This document shows, one piece after another, positions 36,930-45,301 of a stretch of 59,841 nucleotides of DNA. The DNA comes from Sulfitobacter sp. (lineage in GTDB: Bacteria; Pseudomonadota; Alphaproteobacteria; Rhodobacterales; Rhodobacteraceae): assembly GCA_029252045.1 (NCBI GenBank), contig JAQXCD010000027.1, positions 1 through 59,841 on the forward strand, in the 5' to 3' direction. The position numbers were made by a program, and so were the translations under genes. Within the stretch, counting starts at the first letter, position 1. Each line of letters starts with the position of its first letter. Under the pieces are notes generated by a model, which worked only from the letters and a program-made list of their open reading frames with translations, made no database searches and had not been told where the DNA came from.

Positions 36930-37930
36930 TGCGAGTGACCATCATCGGGGCTGCGGGAATGATCGGGCGCAAACTGGCCGAACGGATTGCCGCAACCGGT
37001 CAGATTGGCGGCGCGCCCGTCTATGCCATGACGCTTGTGGATGTGATCGAGCCGGATGTGGCACCTGACTTTAAGGGGAAACGCACATTGCTGGCTGCCG
37101 ATCTGGCGGACGCCGGTGTTGCCACCCGCGTCATCGCGGACCGTCCTGAGATAATCGTGCATCTTGCGGCCATTGTGTCGGGCGAGGCAGAGGCCGATTG
37201 CGCCAAAGGGTACCGCGTAAATCTGGACGGCACCCGCGCGCTGCTGGAGGCCATTCAGGCGGTTGAGGGTTACTGCCCGCGCGTGATCTATGCATCGTCT
37301 TTGGCCGTGTTCGGTGCCCCCTTCCCTGACCGGATTCCCGACACCCATCACCTGACACCGCTCACCAGCTATGGCACCCAGAAGGCGATGGGCGAGATGA
37401 TGTTGAACGACTATTCGCGTCGCGGTTTTCTGGACGGGATCGGCATCCGCTTTCCCACCATCTGCATCCGGCCGGGCAAACCGAACAAGGCCGCCTCCAG
37501 CTTTTTCTCTGGCATCCTGCGGGAGCCGCTGAACGGTCAGGAGGCGATCCTGCCCGTTGAGGACACAGTGCGCCACTGGTTTGCCAGCCCCCGCGCCGCT
37601 GTCGGCTATATCGAGCATGCCGCGACGATGGACACCGCCCCATTGGGCGCCCAGCGCTGCATGACAATGCCGGGCGTAACAGCCACCGTTGCCGAACAGA
37701 TCGAGGCATTGCGTGTAGTGGCAGGCGATGCAGCCGTCGCATTGATCAAACGCGCGCCCGATCCGGCAGTGGCCAGCATCGTCGCTGGCTGGCCGCGCAA
37801 CTTTGACACAGCGCGCGCCAATGCCGCAGGCTTTGTCGCCGAAACATCCTTTCAGGAAATCATCGCGGTTTATCTGGAAGATGAAATGGGCCAGCCGGCC
37901 CAGACAGGTACCGCCCCTCTGCGCCCATAG
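36929..37930 (+). CDS. denD: D-erythronate dehydrogenase-like SDR (DenD)
   Basis: 333 residues of the extended SDR/epimerase family. The cofactor motif is TIIGAAGMIGRKLAERI and the catalytic YxxxK lies in TSYGTQKAMGEM. Late segments RPGKPNKAASSFFSGILREPL and FASPRAAVGYIEHA are typical of DenD. It oxidises D-erythronate to 2-oxo-tetronate, which OtnI, OtnK and OtnC then convert to dihydroxyacetone phosphate. All of those genes are in this operon, which makes the call firm. Start at TAATG overlap with the regulator. Confidence 0.88.
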   Translation: MRVTIIGAAGMIGRKLAERIAATGQIGGAPVYAMTLVDVIEPDVAPDFKGKRTLLAADLADAGVATRVIADRPEIIVHLAAIVSGEAEADCAKGYRVNLDGTRALLEAIQAVEGYCPRVIYASSLAVFGAPFPDRIPDTHHLTPLTSYGTQKAMGEMMLNDYSRRGFLDGIGIRFPTICIRPGKPNKAASSFFSGILREPLNGQEAILPVEDTVRHWFASPRAAVGYIEHAATMDTAPLGAQRCMTMPGVTATVAEQIEALRVVAGDAAVALIKRAPDPAVASIVAGWPRNFDTARANAAGFVAETSFQEIIAVYLEDEMGQPAQTGTAPLRP

Positions 37931-37975
37931 CGCAAAAAGAACGACACGAACTGAACATCTTTGGGAAGAAACCAA

Positions 37976-38933
37976 ATGAAACATGCTCTTTTCGCAGTTG
38001 CGAGCACCTTTGCCCTGTTGGCTGGGACATCCGCCTCCGCCCAGCAACCCATCGTCATCGGCCACGCGCTGTCGCCGACATCGCACTACGGCCTTGGCGC
38101 CGATCCGTTCATCGCCAAACTCGAAGAGCTGTCCGACGGCGCGATAACTGGCACCCAAGCACCCGCAGGCCAGCTGGGCGGCGAGCGTGACATGATTGAG
38201 GGCTTGCAGATTGGCTCGCTGGATGTGGTCATCACCTCCACTGGCCCGCTGGGCAACTTTGTTCCGAAAATCTACGCGCTGGACCTGCCATTCCTGTTCC
38301 GCGACTATGATCACGCACGCGCGGTGCTGGTTGGCGAAATCGGTCAGGAACTACTGGCCAAGATCGACGAGAACAATCTGGTTGGCCTTGCATGGTCCGA
38401 AAACGACTTCCGCCATGTGAGAAACTCGCAGCGCCCTGTGCGCACGCCTGCTGATCTGGAAGGTCTGAAGCTGCGGACGATGGAAAACAAGGTCCACATG
38501 GAAGCCTTCTCGCAGATACCAATGGCCTTCCCCGAGCTGTTTACAGCGCTTCAGCAGGGTGTGGTCGACAGTCAGGAAAACCCTGTTACCGTGATCACCG
38601 CGTCGAAGTTCCGGGAAGTACAGGGCCACGTCTCGCTGACCGGTCACGTCTATTCACCCGTGGCCGTGCTGGCCTCGCCGATCCTGATCGACGGGCTGAC
38701 CGACGAGCAGAAGGGCTGGCTCAACGAGGCGGCGAAAGCCTCTGCCGTAGCCAAACGCGCCGAAGTGAACCGTCTGGAAGATACCGGTGTCGCCCTGCTG
38801 CGCGAGAACGCGCATGGAAGTCATCACCGATATCGACAAGGCACCTTTTGCGGCGCTGGCAGCACCTGCCTACAAAATCTACACCGACCAGTATGGCCCC
38901 GAGCAGGTGGAGCGCATCCAAGCGGTCAAGTAA
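37976..38933 (+). pseudogene. TRAP substrate-binding protein (DctP family), frameshifted near the C-terminus
   Basis: From the ATG at 37976 the frame encodes a signal peptide (to about ASAQQ), the DctP ligand site (GLKLRTMENKVHMEAFS) and FTALQQGVVDSQENPV. At about 38808-38814 the frame breaks. Beyond it the expected C-terminus (MEVITDIDKAPFAALAAP, ending RIQAVK) is found one frame over, stopping at 38931-38933. Removing one base from AACGCGCATG restores the reading. As written, the protein ends in an unrelated tail to 38971. It could be a real lesion or a sequencing error, but the DctM of the same system is also damaged. Confidence 0.8.
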
Positions 38934-39003
38934 CCCCGCAGACGTCAGGCGCGGGTCCGTACCGCACCTGACACTTTCACTCTGACCCGCTGAGGCCCCC
39001 GCC

Positions 39004-39510
39004 ATGCGCTATTTTTTGCATTTCGAAAACATCACCACCGGCGTGGCCTTACGGCTGTCGATTGCTTTTCTGGTTATTGCTGCCGGACTGGCGTTGTTTC
39101 AGGTGATCACCCGCTTTGCCTTTAGCGCGCCGTCACCCCGGTCCGAAGTGATCACACGCTCCGGAATGATCTGGTCGGTGTTTCTGGGTGTGGCTGTGGC
39201 CTTCCATCACGGCGCCATAATTTCGGTCGATGTGATCAAGAACGCGCTGCCGCCCCGTCTGGGTCTGGCCCTGTTTTTGGTTGCCAACCTTGGGTCTGTC
39301 GTCTTTTTTGCCGTCCTCATGTGGCAGGGGTATCTAATGACCTTGCGTGTCATGTCCCAGAGCCTTGCTGCTCTCGAAATTTCAATAGCCTGGGTCTATG
39401 CGGCGCTGCCTGTCGGCTCTGCGTTTATTCTGATTGCCATTATCGCCTCCATGATCCGTGCAGTGCAGGGTGACTGGCTGGCCGCCCGCGATCCGGAGGC
39501 GGCACAATGA
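39004..39510 (+). CDS. dctQ: TRAP transporter small permease (DctQ family), apparently intact
   Basis: 168 residues with four hydrophobic segments (about residues 17-36, 52-70, 85-108 and 128-150) and the interhelical RSEVITRSGMIWSVFLGVAV motif of DctQ proteins. Its stop overlaps the DctM start as ATGA. The subunit itself shows no lesion, but both partners are disrupted, so it is probably without function unless it pairs with another system. Confidence 0.85.
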   Translation: MRYFLHFENITTGVALRLSIAFLVIAAGLALFQVITRFAFSAPSPRSEVITRSGMIWSVFLGVAVAFHHGAIISVDVIKNALPPRLGLALFLVANLGSVVFFAVLMWQGYLMTLRVMSQSLAALEISIAWVYAALPVGSAFILIAIIASMIRAVQGDWLAARDPEAAQ

Positions 39511-40197
39511 ACAGTGCACTTGGTCTATCCCTCCCCATCCTTTTTGTTCTCGGTGTGCCCATTGCGGTCTCTATCGGTTTGGCTTCGATCATCGGGATTG
39601 AGGCGCAAGGCCGCCTGCCACTGCTGCTGGTTGCCCAGCGCATGTTTACCGGAATCGACAGCTTTCCCGTCATGGCGATCCCGCTGTTTATTCTGGCTGG
39701 TAATTTGATGTCTGCGGGCGGCATCTCGCAACGTCTGGTCGAGCTGGCGAAGTCGCTGGTGGGTGGTGTGCAGGGCGGTCTGGCCTGCACCTGCGTTCTG
39801 ACATGTATGCTGTTCGCATCTATCTCCGGCTCTTCGGTGGCAACCACATTCCCCATCGGGGCCATTCTGATCCCCGCGATGGTCAAACATAGCTACCCCA
39901 AACCACTGGCCGCTTCCATTCAGGCCTCTTCCGCAGAATTTGGCATATTGATCCCGCCGTCCATCTCGCTCAGCTATGGCGTCGATCCGGTCCACTTCGG
40001 CCAGATTGTCGTGGCCAATCTGGCACTGGGGATGATCACGCCGCCGCTGGGGGGTGAACCTGTTTGCCGCCTGCGCTGTGGCCGAGTTGCAGGTCGAGAA
40101 GATCATCCCGCAGTTGGTGTGGTTTGTGCTGATTGTTTTTGCCGCCCTTATGGTGATCACCTATGTTCCCGCGATCACGCTGTGGCCGGTGGAATAG
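39507..40197 (+). pseudogene. TRAP large permease (DctM) remnant: internal deletion plus frameshift
   Basis: The first about 153 residues match DctM well (MAIPLFILAGNLMSAGGIS, then FGILIPPSISL). The text then jumps directly to SYGVDPVHFGQIVVANLAL, which belongs near the C-terminus. Compared with the full DctM at 7150-8430, about 200 residues of the middle are missing. A second lesion follows: after ITPPLG a run of six G (about 40048-40054) has one base too many. The proper tail (VNLFAACAVAELQVEKI to ITLWPVE) is in the next frame, stopping at 40195-40197. The deletion cannot be a base-calling error. Confidence 0.88.
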
Positions 40198-40212
40198 TTT
40201 TTTGGAGGATAA

Positions 40213-41100
40213 ATGATGTTGATTGATTTTGTGGGCCTCGGCTCGATGGGGCTGGGGATGGCAACCAGCCTTGTACGCGCAGGACACGCTGTGCGCGGGC
40301 ATGACCCGGATGCTTCGCGGGTTGAAATGTTCATAGCCGCCGGCGGCATTGCGGCGTCGGAAAGCACCACACCCGCGGATGCGTTGGTGAGCGCGGTGTT
40401 GAACGCCGATCAAACACGCAGTGTTTTGTCGAATACACAGAGCGTTGCGGCGCGGCTGCGCAAAGGCGGCGTTATCGTGTCATGTGCAACCGTCTCTCCC
40501 GACTTTGCGAAAGAGATGGAGGTGGCAGCCGCCAACGCGGGTCATCTGTATCTGGACGCGCCCATTTCTGGCGGCGCCATCAAAGCGGCCGCTGGACAGT
40601 TGTCGATCATGGCATCGGGCACAGCAGAGGCTTTTGACCTCGCGGCTCCCATTTTGGACGCCATGGCTGAAACCGTACACCGCTTGGGCGATGGCGCGGG
40701 CGAAGGCTCGGCCATGAAGGCCGTGAACCAGTTGCTGGCAGGCGTGCACATCGCCGCTATGGGCGAAGCGATGGCCTTTGGCGCGTCTCAGGGCCTGACG
40801 CCCGAGCAGGTGCTGAATGTGGTCTCCGTCTCCGCAGGTACGTCATGGATGTTCGAGAACCGTGGCGCCCATGTAGTAGAAGCTGACTACAGCCCACGCT
40901 CCAAGGTGGACATCTGGCTGAAAGATCTTGGCATTGTCACAGAGATTGCCGCTACGTCGGGCCTACCCGTTCCTGTCTCAACCAACGCGCTGGCACAATT
41001 CCGCGCGGCCTCAGCTGCCGGTCTGGGCAATGAGGACGACGCAGCAATCGCCAAATACTTCGCCCGTGCAGGCGGCATCACTTTGCCAGGAGACGTATAA
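40213..41100 (+). CDS. ltnD: L-threonate dehydrogenase-like (3-hydroxyisobutyrate dehydrogenase family)
   Basis: 295 residues. N-terminal NAD motif FVGLGSMGLGMATSLVRAG, substrate signature DAPISGGAIKAAAGQLSIM and catalytic lysine in GSAMKAVNQLLAGVH. In tetronate operons this family oxidises L-threonate at C2 to 2-oxo-tetronate, parallel to DenD acting on D-erythronate. A strong ribosome-binding site (GGAGG, 40203-40207) precedes two consecutive ATGs (40213, 40216); either may be used. The stop overlaps otnK as TAATG. Confidence 0.87.
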   Translation: MMLIDFVGLGSMGLGMATSLVRAGHAVRGHDPDASRVEMFIAAGGIAASESTTPADALVSAVLNADQTRSVLSNTQSVAARLRKGGVIVSCATVSPDFAKEMEVAAANAGHLYLDAPISGGAIKAAAGQLSIMASGTAEAFDLAAPILDAMAETVHRLGDGAGEGSAMKAVNQLLAGVHIAAMGEAMAFGASQGLTPEQVLNVVSVSAGTSWMFENRGAHVVEADYSPRSKVDIWLKDLGIVTEIAATSGLPVPVSTNALAQFRAASAAGLGNEDDAAIAKYFARAGGITLPGDV

Positions 41101-42335
41101 TGCTGCTGGGATGTATCGGGGATGATTTCACAGGGTCCAGCGATCTGGCCAATACACTGGCCAAGGCGGGCATGCGGACGGTGCAATACAGCGGCATACC
41201 CAGCGGACCTGCGGACGCGGATTTGCAGGCAGGTGTTGTCTCCCTCAAATCCCGCTCAATTGACCCTGAAGAGGCTGTAAAACAGTCTCTAGCGGCATTG
41301 CGCTGGCTTCAAGATCAAGGCTGCGAGCAGATTTTTTTCAAATATTGCTCCACCTTTGATAGCACAGAAAAAGGCAACATCGGCCCTGTTGCCGATGCGC
41401 TGGCCGAGGCGCTTGATGCCCATAAAATCATCGTTTGCCCCGCCTTTCCGGGTGCAGGGCGCTCGATTTATCAAGGTTATCTGTTTGTCAAAGATGCCCT
41501 GCTGAACGAAAGCGGGATGGAGAACCATCCTCTCACCCCGATGAAAGACGCAAACCTCCGCCGATTGATGGCAGCACAGAGTGTGCATAGCGTGGGATTA
41601 GTGCCCGCAGAGACTGTTTTTAAGGGCTCTACCGAGATTGCAGCACGATTGCAGGCTGAGCATACCGCCGGTCACCGGATGATTGTGGTGGATGCCCTGC
41701 GCGATGAAGACCTGATGCAGATCGGTGCCGCCGCGACGGGGCTGCCATTGGTGACAGGTGGATCAGGTGTGGCCTTGGGGCTGCCCGCCAACTTTGGCAT
41801 CGCGCCCGCACAAGTGCCGTGGCATCCACAGGCTGGCAAAGCGGCCATCCTGTCCGGCTCCTGTTCCACAGCCACACGCGGCCAAATCGCCTATCACCTT
41901 GCCCGCTACAAAGGCCTCAGGATTGATCCCGCTGCCGTGATTGAAGGCAGCCAGACGCCTGAAGATGTTGCACAGTGGCTTGCTGTCACAGATGGCCTGC
42001 CCCTTGCCTATAGCTCTGCCGATCCTGCCGAAGTGGCGCAAACGCAAGCACGTTTTGGCACCAATACCGCTGCAACCGCGCTGGAGGGCTTTTTTGGCAA
42101 GGTCGCTGCCCGCCTCGCGTCACTTGGGGTGACCCGCATCCTGACCGCCGGCGGTGAGACATCGGGCGCTGTTGTTGAGGCGCTGGAGATTGAGACCCTT
42201 GCCATCGGCCCCGAGATTGATCCGGGCGTGCCCGCTTTGCGCGCAAGCGAAACATTGGTGATTGCCCTGAAATCAGGTAACTTCGGCAGCGAAGACTATT
42301 TTGAAAAGGCTGCCGCTGTGTTGGGACAAGACTAA
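41100..42335 (+). CDS. otnK: 3-oxo-tetronate kinase
   Basis: 411 residues of the four-carbon acid sugar kinase family (formerly DUF1537). The start LLGCIGDDFTGSSDLANTL, the FFKYCSTFDSTEKGNIGPV segment and the C-terminal ILTAGGETSGAVVEAL nucleotide site are characteristic. It phosphorylates 3-oxo-tetronate at O4. It sits between ltnD and otnC with TAATG overlaps at both ends. Confidence 0.93.
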   Translation: MLLGCIGDDFTGSSDLANTLAKAGMRTVQYSGIPSGPADADLQAGVVSLKSRSIDPEEAVKQSLAALRWLQDQGCEQIFFKYCSTFDSTEKGNIGPVADALAEALDAHKIIVCPAFPGAGRSIYQGYLFVKDALLNESGMENHPLTPMKDANLRRLMAAQSVHSVGLVPAETVFKGSTEIAARLQAEHTAGHRMIVVDALRDEDLMQIGAAATGLPLVTGGSGVALGLPANFGIAPAQVPWHPQAGKAAILSGSCSTATRGQIAYHLARYKGLRIDPAAVIEGSQTPEDVAQWLAVTDGLPLAYSSADPAEVAQTQARFGTNTAATALEGFFGKVAARLASLGVTRILTAGGETSGAVVEALEIETLAIGPEIDPGVPALRASETLVIALKSGNFGSEDYFEKAAAVLGQD

Positions 42336-42982
42336 TGGGTGAAACGGCACTGCGTGAGCAGATTTGCCTGCTGGCTAAATCCATGTTTGAGCGCGGACTG
42401 ACAGGCGGCAGCACTGGTAACATCTCGGCACGGACCGATGATGGCGGGCTGCTTGTATCCCCTACAGGGACCAGCTTCGGGCGGCTGGACCCTGCACGTC
42501 TGTCGCGCTTTAATGCAGCCGGCGCATTAATCAGCGGTGATCAACCGACCAAAGAAATGCCCTTGCACAGCGCCTTTTACGATACGCGCAGTAGTGCCGG
42601 CGCCGTTGTCCATCTGCACAGTTGCCATGCTGTTGCCCTGTCGATGATGCCCGATGCGGACCCTGACAACTTTCTGCCGCCCCTCACCCCCTACGGGATT
42701 ATGAAGCTGGGCCGCGTCAAGCTGCTGCCGTTCTACCTGCCAGGCGATCCCGCCATGGGCGATGCGGTGCGCGGGCTGGCAGGCAAGCGCAGTGCGGTGA
42801 TGTTGGCAAACCATGGTCCTGTGGTGGCCGGCAAAGATATAGAAGCGGCGTGTAACGCGATTGAAGAGCTGGAAGACACGGCACGTCTGGCGATGATGCT
42901 GCGCGGATTGAACGCCCGTGCGCTGACGGAAGACCATGTGCGGGCACTGGTGACCAAATTTGATGTGGAATGGGACGACTGA
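42335..42982 (+). CDS. otnC: 3-oxo-tetronate 4-phosphate decarboxylase (class II aldolase family)
   Basis: 215 residues of the class II aldolase/adducin fold. TGGSTGNISAR is the phosphate-binding turn, HLHSCHAVALS holds two metal-binding histidines and LANHGPVVAG the third. It decarboxylates 3-oxo-tetronate 4-phosphate to dihydroxyacetone phosphate. It starts in a TAATG overlap with otnK and ends in a TGATG overlap with otnI. Confidence 0.92.
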   Translation: MGETALREQICLLAKSMFERGLTGGSTGNISARTDDGGLLVSPTGTSFGRLDPARLSRFNAAGALISGDQPTKEMPLHSAFYDTRSSAGAVVHLHSCHAVALSMMPDADPDNFLPPLTPYGIMKLGRVKLLPFYLPGDPAMGDAVRGLAGKRSAVMLANHGPVVAGKDIEAACNAIEELEDTARLAMMLRGLNARALTEDHVRALVTKFDVEWDD

Positions 42983-43752
42983 TGAAATTCTCTGCAAACC
43001 TCGGGTTTCTCTACACCGACCTGCCGCTGCCAGATGCGATCCGCGCGGCCAAGGCAGACGGGTTTGACGCGCTAGAGTGTCACTTTCCCTATGATACACC
43101 GGCGCAGGTGATGCGTGATGCGTTGCATGAAACCGGTCTGCGGATGCTGGGGCTCAACACATGGCCGGGGGACCGTGCCGCGGGGGATTTCGGCCTTGCC
43201 GCCCTGCCCGACCGCCGCGACGAGGCCCGCAAGGAAATTGCCCGCGTGGTGAACTATGCCGCCGCCGCAGGTGTCGGGGCAGTACATGTCATGGCGGGGC
43301 GCACAGTTGGCGATGCGGCAGCTGAGAGCTGCTTTCGCGACAACCTGAACCACGCCTGTGATCTGGCCGCAGCACAGGGCCTTACCGTTCTGATCGAGCC
43401 GATCAATACCCGTGATGTAGCCGGCTATCACCTCTGCCGGACGGATCACGCAGAGCGGATCATAGACGATCTGGCCCGCCCCGAGCTGAAGATCATGTTT
43501 GACTGCTATCACATGCAAATCATGCAGGGCGATCTGGCGAAAACTGTTGAGCGTCTGCTACCCAAGATCGGGCATATCCAGATTGCTGCTGTGCCGGATC
43601 GTGGCGAACCCGACAGCGGCGAGGTGGATTACCGCTGGCTGCTGGGGCAGATTGCTGAATTTGGATACGAGGGCCATATTGGCGCCGAATACCGCCCCCG
43701 CGCCACCACGCAAGGCGGGCTGGGTTGGATGAAAACCCTCGCTAGAGCGTAA
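42982..43752 (+). CDS. otnI: 2-oxo-tetronate isomerase (hydroxypyruvate isomerase family)
   Basis: 256 residues of the Hyi-type TIM barrel. Metal and catalytic residues are in LIEPINTRDVAGYHL (Glu), MFDCYHMQIMQGD (Asp, His) and IGAEYRPRA (Glu). It converts 2-oxo-tetronate to 3-oxo-tetronate. The ATG at 42982 overlaps the otnC stop (TGATG), which fixes the start over one four codons upstream. It is the last gene of the operon and overlaps the convergent ThDP enzyme gene by 11 bp. Confidence 0.92.
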   Translation: MKFSANLGFLYTDLPLPDAIRAAKADGFDALECHFPYDTPAQVMRDALHETGLRMLGLNTWPGDRAAGDFGLAALPDRRDEARKEIARVVNYAAAAGVGAVHVMAGRTVGDAAAESCFRDNLNHACDLAAAQGLTVLIEPINTRDVAGYHLCRTDHAERIIDDLARPELKIMFDCYHMQIMQGDLAKTVERLLPKIGHIQIAAVPDRGEPDSGEVDYRWLLGQIAEFGYEGHIGAEYRPRATTQGGLGWMKTLARA

Positions 43753-45301
43753 TCTCGATCAGGTTCGGACCGCCACCGGTCAGCCCGTCCTCCAGTGCCG
43801 CCTCCAGCGCCTCGCAGGTTTCGACCCGCTGTGCCTCAACCCCCATAGAGCGGGCCATCTGCACCCAATCCAGCGCAGGACGATCAAGGCTGAGCATGTC
43901 AATCGCGCGGGGGCCCGGGTTGCCAACGCCCACATTTGTCAGCTCACCGCGCAGGATCTGATAGCTGCGGTTGGCGAAAATCAGCACGGTGATATCCAGA
44001 TTTTCACGGGCCATCGTCCAAAGCGATTGCACCGTGTACATCGCCGATCCATCACCCGACATGCACATCACTTTGCGGTCAGGGCAGGCAATTGCGGCCC
44101 CAATCGCCGCAGGCATCGCATAGCCGATAGAGCCGCCGCAATTGTTGAGCCAAGTATGCGCAGGCGCGCCTTTGGTCGCGGGCGAAAACGCGCGGCCTGT
44201 GGTCACGGATTCGTCTACGACGATGGCCTGTTCCGGAATGGCACGGGCAATGACAGCGGCGAGAGTATCAAGGTTAATCGGGCCCGTCGGCCGGTCAGGC
44301 ATGGACGCCTCAACCACATGGGCGGGGGCGGTATCCTCTGCGCCTGTCGCGTCGCGCAATGCTTCTAGTGCCGCAGTAAGGTCCGCGCTGGAATGGGCCA
44401 GCGTGGTGATCTGTGCCCCGTCACGCGTGAGGATTGCAGGCTTGTCCGGATAGGCGAAAAACCCGATAGGCGCGCGCGCACCCACAAGAACGATACGCTT
44501 GAACGGCTCGAGCACCTTAAGGGCGATATCAATCGGATAAGGCACACGATTGACAAAGACCCTTCCCGCGCCGCGCTCCAGCCGGGCGTTGGACCATTCC
44601 GATAGCAGTTTACAGCCGATCTTGGCCGCAATCTGGCCCGCAATCTTCAGGTTGTTTTCAGTCAGTGCGCGCCCACCCAACAGCAGCAGTGTCTCTTCGC
44701 CGCCCAGCGCAGTGGCGGCTGTTTCAAGTTGGGCAGCATCAAAGGGCGCAGGCGCTGGCATCTCTGCTGCTTCCTGTGCAACGCCGCCTCCGTTCCACGC
44801 CGTATCACTTGGCAGGATCAGCGATGCAATCTGGCCCGGCGCGACCATGGCCGCCTGAATTGCAGAAACCGCATCCTTGCCCACATCCGCCGCCGATTTC
44901 GAGCTGTGGACCCAATGGGACACCGGACGCGCAATCCCCTCTATGTCGGAGGTCAACGGCGCATCCAGCTCGATATGGGTCGAGGCATGTTCACCGATGA
45001 TATTCACCACACCGGAGCCTGCCTTTTTTGCGTTGTGAAGGTTGGACAGACCATTGGCCAGACCGGGCCCAAGATGCAGCAGCGTCGACGCGGGCTTGCA
45101 TGCCATCCGGTAGTACCCATCCGCCGCCCCCGTCGCTACACCCTCTTGCAGGACCAGCACCGAGCGCATGCCGGCGATGTGATCCAGCGCCGCGACAAAG
45201 TGCATCTCGGACGTGCCGGGATTTGTAAAACAAGTGTCGACCCCATTGGCGAGCAAGGTGTGCACAAGGCTTTCGGCGCCATTCATTTTCGTCTCGGTCA
45301 C
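43742..45301 (-). CDS. Thiamine diphosphate-dependent enzyme (acetolactate synthase/benzoylformate decarboxylase-like)
   Basis: 519 residues with the three-domain ThDP fold. The activating glutamate is in LVLQEGVATGAADGYYRM. The ThDP/Mg motif starts MCMSGDGSAMYTVQSLW and ends in a single Asn (IFANRSYQ). The N-terminus ANGVDTCFTNPGTSEMHF is typical of a widespread acetolactate-synthase-like group of unproven function. A GTG at 45301 overlapping the ligase stop (GTGA) is the favoured start; ATG 45286 is the alternative. With an acyl-CoA ligase upstream, decarboxylation or lyase activity on an acyl-CoA (for example 2-hydroxyacyl-CoA or oxalyl-CoA type) is possible but not shown. Confidence 0.8.
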   Translation of the reverse strand: MTETKMNGAESLVHTLLANGVDTCFTNPGTSEMHFVAALDHIAGMRSVLVLQEGVATGAADGYYRMACKPASTLLHLGPGLANGLSNLHNAKKAGSGVVNIIGEHASTHIELDAPLTSDIEGIARPVSHWVHSSKSAADVGKDAVSAIQAAMVAPGQIASLILPSDTAWNGGGVAQEAAEMPAPAPFDAAQLETAATALGGEETLLLLGGRALTENNLKIAGQIAAKIGCKLLSEWSNARLERGAGRVFVNRVPYPIDIALKVLEPFKRIVLVGARAPIGFFAYPDKPAILTRDGAQITTLAHSSADLTAALEALRDATGAEDTAPAHVVEASMPDRPTGPINLDTLAAVIARAIPEQAIVVDESVTTGRAFSPATKGAPAHTWLNNCGGSIGYAMPAAIGAAIACPDRKVMCMSGDGSAMYTVQSLWTMARENLDITVLIFANRSYQILRGELTNVGVGNPGPRAIDMLSLDRPALDWVQMARSMGVEAQRVETCEALEAALEDGLTGGGPNLIEITL

